This document shows, piece after piece, positions 8,252 to 16,316 of a DNA stretch of 64,000 nucleotides. Each line of letters opens with the position of its first letter. Position 1 is the first letter of the stretch. The stretch is from an uncultured Sunxiuqinia sp. (GTDB lineage: Bacteria > Bacteroidota > Bacteroidia > Bacteroidales > Prolixibacteraceae), in the NCBI RefSeq assembly GCF_947495665.1, contig NZ_CANLZV010000003.1:186001-250000 (forward strand), given 5' to 3'. The position numbers and the translations under genes are program-made. The notes under the pieces were generated by a model. It worked only from the letters and a program-made list of their open reading frames with translations. It had not been told where the DNA came from and ran no database searches.

Positions 8252-9337
8252 ATGGACAAAAGACTTCTTCATAAATTTGTATCTGATCAATGCACCTCAA
8301 AAGAAATTGATGAATTTTTTGCGAGTCTCGATAAACCACATAAAGTAGATTTAAAGAATAAATCATTATTTGAAAACTACTGGAATGATATCGATATTAC
8401 TGAGAATCCAAATACCGAAGCTGCGCAAAGGCGGTTGGATCGAATTCACCATTCCATAAACTTAAACCAGTCGAATCCGAAAAGAGATACTAAAACTCTG
8501 TTTCTGATTTCGAAAAAACTAAAGGTCTCTCCATTTCTATCAAGGGTAGCCGTATTCCTTTTAATGCCAATTTTGACTTTACTAATCTATACGCATTTTA
8601 TTCAACCCGAAATTTACTCCCTGTTGAGCATGTCCTCCAAATATGAAATTGAGGCACCTGCTGGTTCCAGAACCCATTTTGTGCTACCTGATGGAACGCA
8701 AGTTTGGCTTAATCAAGGCAGTAAACTCGTTTATCCCAAGTGGTTTACAGGAGGTGTTCGAGAGGTTGGGTTGATTGGTGAAGGGTATTTTGATGTCGCT
8801 CCGGATAAAAAGAAACCGTTCATTGTTGAATCTAATGGTATGGCGATAAAGGCTGTTGGTACATCGTTCAATGTTAAAGCATACGCTGATGACGATGTTT
8901 TTGAAACAACCTTGGAATCAGGGAAAGTGATTGTTTTGAAAAATGCCAATGATAAAAATTCAGAAGTATGCGACATGCAACCAGGAGAGAATTTTTCTTT
9001 TAATAAATTAAACAATAAATATTCGATTACAAAGGTGAACACGTCTAAGTATGTGTCGTGGAAAGATGGAAAGCTAGTATTTAAGGATGATGGCTTGGGA
9101 GTGGTTGCAGAACGATTATCGCGTTGGTTTAACGTTAAGGTGACTATCGCAGATCCTGATTTAAACTCACTCTCTTATACCGCTACATTTATTGATGAAT
9201 CATTGGATCAGGTTTTGGAAATGATGAAAATTGTGACACCCATTTCATATACCGTTTCAGGCCGGCATAAACTGTCGGATGGAACATTTTCAGAAAAAGA
9301 AATTTTAATCTATAAAAAAGGAGGAAAAGTGGAATAA
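8252..9337 (+). CDS. FecR-family anti-sigma factor
   Basis: 361 residues. The cytoplasmic N-terminus (about 1-95) is followed by one membrane helix (VAVFLLMPILTLLIYTHFI) and a periplasmic FecR domain with the typical APAGSRTHFVLPDGTQVWLN, GEGYFDVAPDKKKPFIV and VGTSFNVKAY motifs, and a C-terminal DUF4974-like segment. It holds the neighbouring ECF sigma factor until the STN domain of the downstream SusC signals substrate. Between it and susC is a stable hairpin (9357-9383). The truncated relative at 41100 shows the same N-terminal half. Confidence 0.94.
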   Translation: MDKRLLHKFVSDQCTSKEIDEFFASLDKPHKVDLKNKSLFENYWNDIDITENPNTEAAQRRLDRIHHSINLNQSNPKRDTKTLFLISKKLKVSPFLSRVAVFLLMPILTLLIYTHFIQPEIYSLLSMSSKYEIEAPAGSRTHFVLPDGTQVWLNQGSKLVYPKWFTGGVREVGLIGEGYFDVAPDKKKPFIVESNGMAIKAVGTSFNVKAYADDDVFETTLESGKVIVLKNANDKNSEVCDMQPGENFSFNKLNNKYSITKVNTSKYVSWKDGKLVFKDDGLGVVAERLSRWFNVKVTIADPDLNSLSYTATFIDESLDQVLEMMKIVTPISYTVSGRHKLSDGTFSEKEILIYKKGGKVE

Positions 9338-9356
9338 GAAAAGATTAAAAAAAGCA

Positions 9357-9383
9357 GCAGGGTAATGCCCCACATCACCCTGC
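9357..9383 (+). terminator. Hairpin between fecR and susC
   Basis: Perfect 7-bp stem GCAGGGT/ACCCTGC with a 13-base loop, followed by an AT-rich but not strongly T-rich tail. It may separate the low-level regulatory genes from the high-level susCD transcript. Confidence 0.5.
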
Positions 9384-9441
9384 CAGTTTAATTAAAAATT
9401 CTCAGAAGAGAGTTATTTCTAACTATTAACAAAACAAATGT

Positions 9442-12400
9442 ATGAAAAAAACAATTCATTTCGTCTTTAGGGCGGGAAATGCGTGTTTTGCGCGAAAATT
9501 ATTATTATTCATGAAACTAACTACTTTTCTACTATTGTTGTCAGTATTTCAGGTTCTGGGACTCGAATCCTATTCCCAGGAAACAACAATCTCATTGAAT
9601 TATAAGAGTACCTCGCTACGAGAGATTCTTACAAAAATTGAGGATGAGACAGAGTTCTATTTTCTTTACAGTTCTGCAATGATTGATGTGGATACAAAGG
9701 TCAATGTGGAAGTAGAGAAAAAATCGATTCCGGAGGTACTTAATACTGTGTTTAAAGATCTTGGAATTCGATATGATATCAAAGGTCGGCAAGTGCTTCT
9801 TTTTGCTGATGATTTTCAGAATAATCACAACTTTGGTTCGCAACAATCGATTTCCATTCAAGGAAAAATCACCGATTCATCAGGTCAGATGTTACCCGGA
9901 GTTGCTGTTGTTGTTAAAGGAACCACTATAGGGATTGTTACTGATTTTGACGGAGTCTATAAACTATCCAATGTCCCCGCTGATGCGACTTTAGTTTTCT
10001 CGTTTGTGGGTATGAAAACTCAGGAAATAGCAGTCAATGGAAAAGCACAAATTGATGTTACCATGGTTGAAGATGCCATTGGTTTGGAAGAGGTAGTAGC
10101 AGTGGGGTATGGTACTTCAACAAAACGAAAACTTACCAGTGCAATTACTGAAGTAGAAACCAAACGTCTTGAAGATGTATCTTTTTCAAATGTAGGAGAA
10201 TCACTTGCAGGAAGGGCTGATGGTGTAATTGTTTATAAAAAAGGTGGTGAGCCAGGCGCATTACCTACAATCTCAATCCGGGGGGGAGGAGAACCTCTTT
10301 ATGTTATTGATGGAATTATCTCCAACAAAGAGGTATTTGCAACATTGCTCCCTGAAGACATTAAAGATCTTAACGTTTTAAAGGATGCTGCAGCAACTGC
10401 TGTTTACGGTGCAAGAGCAGCAAACGGAATCGTACTTGTTAATACCAGAAGAGGAAGTAAAGGTTCTACGCCAATAATTACTTATAAGGGAACGTACGAA
10501 ATAAGTCAACCAACAGTTAATCCTGACCGACTTGCTCCACACCAAATTGCTGAAATGACCAATGAAGGTATGACACGAGATGGTTTGGAACCTGCATGGA
10601 CACCAGATCAGATTGCAAAAATGAAAGATGGCAGCGACCCGGAACATTTTCCAAATACCGATTGGTTTGATTTAGCTTTGAAAAAAAGTGCTCCTCAGCA
10701 ACGTCATTCGTTATCTGCAACTGGCGGAGGGAAAGTGGCTAATTATTATCTTTCTTTAGGCTATCTCGATCAGGGAAGTATTTACAAAACAGACAACCTA
10801 AACTCAAAAAAATATACTTACCGAAGTAATATAACCACCACTTTTGAAAAAATTGGATTGGATGTAGGATTCTTTTTAAGTGGTTCAATCAATAAATACG
10901 ATGGACCTTCAACCGGACCTAGCCAAATTTTTGGTCACGTTGCACATCGTTTACCTTGGGAACATGCCTATGTTGTTAACGATCCTTCCAAATTAGCAAG
11001 GGTTGCCGATTCTCCGATAATTGAATTGGATAAACGTTCTGGGTACGACAGGAAAGAAACTAACTTTAACCATTCGCAGTTACGTTTCGATTGGACTGTG
11101 CCAAATGTAAAAGGGTTAACCGTATCAGCTCTTGGTAATTACAGTAGAACCTATAAACACAATAAGTATTGGAAAGCTTATCCCGAATTTTATGATCCAA
11201 TTACAGGAGAGGTGTCTCCATCTTCTTCTAAACCAAGTTTAAGTACAAGTTTTGAAAAAATTTGGGAGTGGAACCTTGAAGGGCATGTAAACTATAACAG
11301 AACTTTTGATAAGCATTCTGTTGGTGCTACTTTGGTATATTCTATGCAAGAAGGTGCCGGGGATTGGTTTAGTGCGTACAGAAGAAACTATGAGTCGTCG
11401 GTTGTAGATCAGCTTTTCGCTGGTTCTAACGATGGTAAAACAAATGATGGTAGTGCATGGGAATCAGCACGTAAAGGTGTTGTTGGTAGGTTATCTTACG
11501 GTTATAATAATAAGTATTTTATCGAAGGTAGCTTCAGGCGTGATGCAAGTTTGAAATTTGAAGAAGATAAACGTTGGGGATTTTTCCCTTCTGTTTCTGG
11601 TACTTGGGTTGTTTCTGAAGAGGGATTTATGCAGGAATTGAATGATAAGGATATTTTTAACTTATTCAAAATACGTTCTTCTTATGGTACTGTTGGGAAT
11701 GATGGCGATGTAAGTTTGTTTAGTTATATTCCATCTTATAATCTGGTTAATAGTATTTATGCCGAAGGTAGTACAGTTTATAATGGATATCGAGAGGGGG
11801 ATTTGGTAAGTCAGGATCTGAGTTGGTATACTCAAAAATCATTTAATGTTGGATTTGATTTCGCATCGCTTGGAAATAAGTTGAGCGGGAAATTTGATTA
11901 TTTCTATGCCAGGACTACCGGTTACTTGGTAAGCCCGGCGGGAAGATATATAACTCCACTTGGAAAAGATTTACCATTAGTAAAATCGGATGGAGCACAC
12001 CGTAGAGCAGGATTTGAAGCAGCTTTGAGGTATAAAAATAAGATTGGCGAATTGGGATATGAGATTGGTGCCAATATTACCAAGTACGACCAACTTTGGG
12101 AAAAGAAAGCAGATGAAAATGAAGTGGATCTTAAAAACCCATTAGTTCGTGTAACACATTCTAAAGATTATTGGGGGAGAGCCTATGTAAACGATGGCTA
12201 TTACCAAACAGTTGATGAAATACTTAACGCTCCGCGCAGAACCAGCTCATCGGCTACAAAACCAGGCGATATAAGGTATCAGGATATTAACGGTGATGGA
12301 AAGCTGGATGGTAACGATTTTGTAAGAACCGGAAGCCAGGATTTTCCTCATGTTTACTACGGACTTGATTTTGTTTTAAAGTATAAAGGTTTAATGGTTG

Positions 12401-12852
12401 ACGCTCTTTTCCAGGGAACAGGTAATAGGTCGTTGTATTTAACACCAGATGTGAATCCATACGTAGCCGGATCTTTCCACGGTGCTGACGATGCAAGATG
12501 GACCTACCAGTTGGATTACTGGACGGAGGATAACAAAGATGCGGCTTTCCCAAGATTGGCATCATATCCAAAGCATAATTCTGCCAATAACTATGTAACC
12601 TCTGATTTCTGGTTATACGATGTACAGTATTTCAGATTAAAGAGTTTAACCGTTACTTACGACCTAAAACGTGAGTTGCTAAAAGATCTTGATTTCTTCA
12701 GCAGTTGTGTGCTAACCTTTAACGGAACTAACCTGTTAACATTCACCAAGTCAGGAATAAAAGATTTCCTTGATGTTGAAACCGCGTCAGCGCAAGGGTA
12801 TGCTTATCCTGTACAACGTGTTTATTCTTTTGGTGTACGTGTAGGTTTTTAG
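9442..12852 (+). CDS. SusC/RagA TonB-dependent outer membrane transporter with STN domain
   Basis: 1136 residues. A signal peptide with a long N-region ends near SYSQE. An STN domain (about 50-120) marks it as a signal-transducing transporter, followed by a carboxypeptidase-regulatory-like beta domain (ITDSSGQMLPGVAVVVKGT), a plug (VVAVGYGTSTKRKLTSAI, then LYVIDGI and VLKDAAATAVYGARAANGI) and a beta-barrel ending in aromatic Phe. It imports glycan fragments with SusD, whose gene follows 14 bp downstream. The STN domain pairs it with the FecR/ECF sigma genes just upstream. Substrate is unknown; the downstream GH89 suggests alpha-GlcNAc-containing glycans. Confidence 0.97.
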   Translation: MKKTIHFVFRAGNACFARKLLLFMKLTTFLLLLSVFQVLGLESYSQETTISLNYKSTSLREILTKIEDETEFYFLYSSAMIDVDTKVNVEVEKKSIPEVLNTVFKDLGIRYDIKGRQVLLFADDFQNNHNFGSQQSISIQGKITDSSGQMLPGVAVVVKGTTIGIVTDFDGVYKLSNVPADATLVFSFVGMKTQEIAVNGKAQIDVTMVEDAIGLEEVVAVGYGTSTKRKLTSAITEVETKRLEDVSFSNVGESLAGRADGVIVYKKGGEPGALPTISIRGGGEPLYVIDGIISNKEVFATLLPEDIKDLNVLKDAAATAVYGARAANGIVLVNTRRGSKGSTPIITYKGTYEISQPTVNPDRLAPHQIAEMTNEGMTRDGLEPAWTPDQIAKMKDGSDPEHFPNTDWFDLALKKSAPQQRHSLSATGGGKVANYYLSLGYLDQGSIYKTDNLNSKKYTYRSNITTTFEKIGLDVGFFLSGSINKYDGPSTGPSQIFGHVAHRLPWEHAYVVNDPSKLARVADSPIIELDKRSGYDRKETNFNHSQLRFDWTVPNVKGLTVSALGNYSRTYKHNKYWKAYPEFYDPITGEVSPSSSKPSLSTSFEKIWEWNLEGHVNYNRTFDKHSVGATLVYSMQEGAGDWFSAYRRNYESSVVDQLFAGSNDGKTNDGSAWESARKGVVGRLSYGYNNKYFIEGSFRRDASLKFEEDKRWGFFPSVSGTWVVSEEGFMQELNDKDIFNLFKIRSSYGTVGNDGDVSLFSYIPSYNLVNSIYAEGSTVYNGYREGDLVSQDLSWYTQKSFNVGFDFASLGNKLSGKFDYFYARTTGYLVSPAGRYITPLGKDLPLVKSDGAHRRAGFEAALRYKNKIGELGYEIGANITKYDQLWEKKADENEVDLKNPLVRVTHSKDYWGRAYVNDGYYQTVDEILNAPRRTSSSATKPGDIRYQDINGDGKLDGNDFVRTGSQDFPHVYYGLDFVLKYKGLMVDALFQGTGNRSLYLTPDVNPYVAGSFHGADDARWTYQLDYWTEDNKDAAFPRLASYPKHNSANNYVTSDFWLYDVQYFRLKSLTVTYDLKRELLKDLDFFSSCVLTFNGTNLLTFTKSGIKDFLDVETASAQGYAYPVQRVYSFGVRVGF

Positions 12853-12866
12853 TGTAATCTTTAAAA

Positions 12867-14582
12867 ATGGAAAAAATGAAAAAAATAATATATAGTTTAG
12901 TTCTATTATTAATGATATTTTCTTCTTGTGAAGAAGATATTATGGACAAAAAACCGTTGGATAAGTATTCCGAAATTGATGTTTGGTCTGACAGGAATCT
13001 GGCAATGGGATTTGTACGAGATGTTTATAACGATGTTTTAGGTTCTTACTATTGGGATTATACTGATGATTATACAGATAATTCTGTACTATGGAGTTTT
13101 GTTGGAAACGCTTCAAACGTAAATCTTGCATTCGACAATATTGATCAGTTCTTTAGCGATGGATACAATCGTTATCCTACTATACGTAAATGTAACCTGA
13201 TAATTGAAAAAGCAACATCTTCAGAAGGACTTACCGAAGATGATAAAGCTTATTTTGCCGCAGAGGGAAAATTTCTTCGGGGTATGATGTATTTTTGGAT
13301 GGCCCGCCGTTATGGAGGATTAATGATAGTTGATAAAGTATTGACTCCTGAAGATGAGATGTTGTTATCCCGATCATCATTGGAAGATACCTATGCTTTT
13401 ATTTTAAAAGATTTGGAAGAGGCTGCTCAGAACTTGCCTGAATCTGCCGCTCCGGGCCGGGCAACTAAAGGTGCTGCTTATGCAATGGTTGCAAGGGCTG
13501 CCCTTCAGGCTGCTGCATATACCGGAAATGATTCTTATTTTACAAAAGTAAAAACAGCTGCAGAACAGGTAATTGGTATCGGTTATACTTTGGATGACCA
13601 GTTTCAGGATATGCATAACTCCTTTGCTCGTGGGCAAAGTTCGCCTGAAATTATTTTGGCATTCTTTAAGAGTGAAGAGAATAATTCTTTTGAAAGTACT
13701 TTAATTCAAGGAATTTGTGGGTTGACTGCAAATGACAGAAACAGACCTGAAGTAACTCCACAATTGGTTGAACCTATGTGGGGATGGCCACAACGTTTTC
13801 CTTCCCATAATTTAACTGATGCATATCTGGTTGTTGACACAGATGGTAAAGCAAAAAAATGGGAAGAGTCTTCTTACCACGAAGAATATGTTGCCAATGG
13901 AAACAGCGGTTTGGTAAGCGAACTTCTTTACGCCAATCGCGACGCCCGATTTTATGCTACTATTGCCCACGATTCTTCACAATATTTTGTTAATACTATT
14001 ACAACACGTGAAGATGGCAATATGCATTGGAATTCTAACCATCAATCTTATGGATGGGGATTATCACGCTCAGGTTATTACATAAGGAAAGGCCTTTACG
14101 AGGGGAAAATGGTATGGCACAGCGATCCAACTGCTCATCACCGTCCAATAATCAGGTTAGGTGCAGTTTACCTCGATTATGTTGAAGCATTGTTAAAAAC
14201 AGGTGATAACGGGAAAGCCGTTGAATACTTGAATAAAACACGAACAGTTCACGGTCAATTGCCTGCATTAGATGCCGGATTAAATGCTGAAGAACTTTGG
14301 GAAGCATATGAAATTGAAAGACGTGCTGAATTGGCGTTTGAAGAAGATAGGTATTGGTCGCTGATGAGATGGGGAAAATATGAAGGATTGGATATTATTC
14401 CTGAACTAAATACTCCAACTACACGTGTTAATATCGCTGCTGATGGTTTGTCATTCTTTGTTGATGATTCAACAGAGGGGAATAACCATATGAGAAAATG
14501 GTCGAACAGAAGATATCTTTTCCCAATACCGGAAGGAGAAAGACAACAGAATAGTAACCTTACCCAAAATCCTGGGTGGTAA
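12867..14582 (+). CDS. SusD/RagB-family outer membrane glycan-binding lipoprotein
   Basis: 571 residues. A short signal peptide ends in the lipobox IFSSC. SusD-type features are the N-terminal KPLDKYSE, the helical TPR core (FLRGMMYFWMARRYGG) and the C-terminal ELAFEEDRYWSLMRWGK with final LFPIPEGERQQNSNLTQNP. It caps the SusC barrel and captures oligosaccharides at the cell surface. The start codon lies 14 bp after susC; an internal ATG four codons in is an alternative start. Confidence 0.97.
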   Translation: MEKMKKIIYSLVLLLMIFSSCEEDIMDKKPLDKYSEIDVWSDRNLAMGFVRDVYNDVLGSYYWDYTDDYTDNSVLWSFVGNASNVNLAFDNIDQFFSDGYNRYPTIRKCNLIIEKATSSEGLTEDDKAYFAAEGKFLRGMMYFWMARRYGGLMIVDKVLTPEDEMLLSRSSLEDTYAFILKDLEEAAQNLPESAAPGRATKGAAYAMVARAALQAAAYTGNDSYFTKVKTAAEQVIGIGYTLDDQFQDMHNSFARGQSSPEIILAFFKSEENNSFESTLIQGICGLTANDRNRPEVTPQLVEPMWGWPQRFPSHNLTDAYLVVDTDGKAKKWEESSYHEEYVANGNSGLVSELLYANRDARFYATIAHDSSQYFVNTITTREDGNMHWNSNHQSYGWGLSRSGYYIRKGLYEGKMVWHSDPTAHHRPIIRLGAVYLDYVEALLKTGDNGKAVEYLNKTRTVHGQLPALDAGLNAEELWEAYEIERRAELAFEEDRYWSLMRWGKYEGLDIIPELNTPTTRVNIAADGLSFFVDDSTEGNNHMRKWSNRRYLFPIPEGERQQNSNLTQNPGW

Positions 14583-14607
14583 TGTTTAAAATTTAAAAAT
14601 GATAGCA

Positions 14608-15063
14608 ATGAAGAAATATTATTTATTACTGATACTTATATTGTCACTCGGGTTAAATTCTTGTCTGGAATCGGGACTCGAAGACTTGCCTGCATTTGAA
14701 GATGCAGATATCACAAACTTTAATTTTGAAGTACGTTGGAAAGATGCTACGACCGGTGATTTTAGAGTGTATGGATTGCAAAATATCCCTACAATAGATA
14801 CGGATAACAATACGGTTTCCAATAAAATTACTGTTCCGGCAGCTAATGCAAATTTTCCTGAAGAAATTAGAAATGCGGTTTCGGTGGGAAATATTGTAGG
14901 ATACTGCGATTTATCAACTGCAGCAACCATTGAGCCGGTTGAAGGTGCACCTAAACTTGGAGTTCCAGGCAATTTCTCCAGCTCAGTGAAATATAAGGTA
15001 ACTGCTGCCGATAAAAAAACTGAAAAAATATGGACTGTTAATACAACTATTGTAAGCCAATAA
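14608..15063 (+). CDS. Small SusE-position surface lipoprotein (DUF5018-like)
   Basis: 151 residues from ATG 14608 (ATG 14599 is also in frame). The signal peptide ends in a lipobox LGLNSC, so it is a lipoprotein. The rest is beta-rich with alternating polar/hydrophobic strands and resembles the small DUF5018-type proteins that follow susD in many loci; that family call is tentative. Its position suggests a surface glycan-binding accessory protein. A strong terminator follows, ending the susCD transcript. Confidence 0.7.
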   Translation: MKKYYLLLILILSLGLNSCLESGLEDLPAFEDADITNFNFEVRWKDATTGDFRVYGLQNIPTIDTDNNTVSNKITVPAANANFPEEIRNAVSVGNIVGYCDLSTAATIEPVEGAPKLGVPGNFSSSVKYKVTAADKKTEKIWTVNTTIVSQ

Positions 15064-15096
15064 TAATTTCCGCATAGATTTGGTTTAGTTAGTTAA

Positions 15097-15130
15097 AGGG
15101 GCATCTCTACTTGGATGCCCCTGTTTTTTA
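15097..15130 (+). terminator. Rho-independent terminator after the susCD unit
   Basis: Perfect 9-bp stem AGGGGCATC/GATGCCCCT with an 8-base loop, followed by GTTTTTT. It separates the transporter genes from the acetyltransferase/GH89 pair. Confidence 0.88.
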
Positions 15131-15142
15131 ATTTTTTATATA

Positions 15143-16264
15143 ATGAAATCAGAAAGACTAAAATCGCTGGACGCCCTTCGTGGTTTTGATATGCTCTGGA
15201 TTATTGGAGGAGAATTTGTTATCAGAAATCTGGCTAAGGCAACCGATTGGAAAGTGTTTAATGTATTGGCTCAACAAACCATTCATAAAAGCTGGGAAGG
15301 ATTCCATTTTTATGATTTAATCATGCCATTATTCTTGTTTATGGTTGGCATGTCAATTCCATTTTCTTTCAACAAGAGAATATCGCTGGGAGAATCCCGG
15401 AGAACCATTTATTTTCATTCTTTTAAAAGAGCTGTAATATTATTTATTCTCGGAATGGTTTGCCAGTGCAATCTTTTGGCAATTGATCCGGATGACATGT
15501 TTCTTATCCATGATACCCTTCAAGCTATTGCAATCGGTTATTTTTTTAGTACACTAATTTATTCAACACTAAAAATAAAAGCACAATTAATTTTTACCTT
15601 TGGATTGGTAGGAATTTATTGGGCCATTATGCAGTTTGTTCCAGTACCGGGTTACGAGGCTGGTATATGTACACATGAAATAAATCCCGCAAAATATATC
15701 GACAAATTAGTGCTTGGTAAATTTGATGATCCTACCGCAGATTACACATGGGTATTAAGTTCCCTGGGGTTTGTTGCCACTGTAATGACCGGTGTTTTTG
15801 CAAGCACAATAATTAGGGCAGAAAAAATTAAAATGCGTTTTGTTCATTCACAAAACTCAATGATTCATAAAACAGTAATACTTGCAATTCTTGGAGCTTG
15901 TATGGTTACCGCCGGGCAGGTTCTAAATATTTGGTACCCCATTATAAAACGTCTTTGGAGCGCCTCATTCATCCTTCACTCATCCGGATTAAGCTTTCTG
16001 CTAATTTCGGTTTTTTATTACCTCATTGATGTAAAGGGATACCAGCGCTGGGCGTTCTGGCTAAGAGTTATTGGAATGAACAGCATTGCGGTTTATATGG
16101 CCAGCTACTTATTTCCATTTCAGAAAATAGGGCACATCTTCATTTTCGGACTGGAACAATATACCGGTAGTTTTTATCCGGTGCTTAACTCAATTGTGTC
16201 ACTTGCCTTTGTATATCTGATCATGTATTGGATGTACAAGAAAAAAACTTTTGTAAAAGTGTGA
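15143..16264 (+). CDS. HGSNAT/NagX-type membrane acetyltransferase (DUF5009 family)
   Basis: 373 residues with about ten hydrophobic segments. The start ERLKSLDALRGFDM is the hallmark of the DUF5009/NagX/HGSNAT family. HKSWEGFHFYDLIMPLFLFMVG aligns with the human lysosomal acetyl-CoA:alpha-glucosaminide N-acetyltransferase segment that holds the His proposed to carry the acetyl group; here it is His48. Human HGSNAT passes acetyl from acetyl-CoA across the membrane onto terminal glucosamine of heparan sulfate. The next gene, 28 bp downstream, encodes the GH89 enzyme acting on exactly that product. Some bacterial relatives were annotated as N-acetylglucosamine transporters; acetyl transfer is therefore inferred. 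Confidence 0.85.
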   Translation: MKSERLKSLDALRGFDMLWIIGGEFVIRNLAKATDWKVFNVLAQQTIHKSWEGFHFYDLIMPLFLFMVGMSIPFSFNKRISLGESRRTIYFHSFKRAVILFILGMVCQCNLLAIDPDDMFLIHDTLQAIAIGYFFSTLIYSTLKIKAQLIFTFGLVGIYWAIMQFVPVPGYEAGICTHEINPAKYIDKLVLGKFDDPTADYTWVLSSLGFVATVMTGVFASTIIRAEKIKMRFVHSQNSMIHKTVILAILGACMVTAGQVLNIWYPIIKRLWSASFILHSSGLSFLLISVFYYLIDVKGYQRWAFWLRVIGMNSIAVYMASYLFPFQKIGHIFIFGLEQYTGSFYPVLNSIVSLAFVYLIMYWMYKKKTFVKV

Positions 16265-16316
16265 TAGTTACTGTTTATGTCAACTTATTTGTATGCAATT
16301 AAAACAAAAATATAAA

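Larger units (their letters stand above)
7302..8673 (+). repeat. Direct repeat copy 1: sigma/fecR locus
   Basis: About 1.37 kb that recurs at 40152-41516 in the same orientation. Similarity begins about 215 bp before the sigma start codon with many differences, becomes nearly identical over the sigma gene and downstream hairpin, and fades out within fecR. This copy is intact and continues into a full fecR and susC. Confidence 0.9.

Noticed and set aside
9555-9570. GGGACTCGAATCC in susC resembling the tRNA T-arm, considered as a left att site
   Set aside because: Only about a dozen bases match, it lies inside an intact signal-peptide-coding region, and no flanking tRNA sequence is shared.
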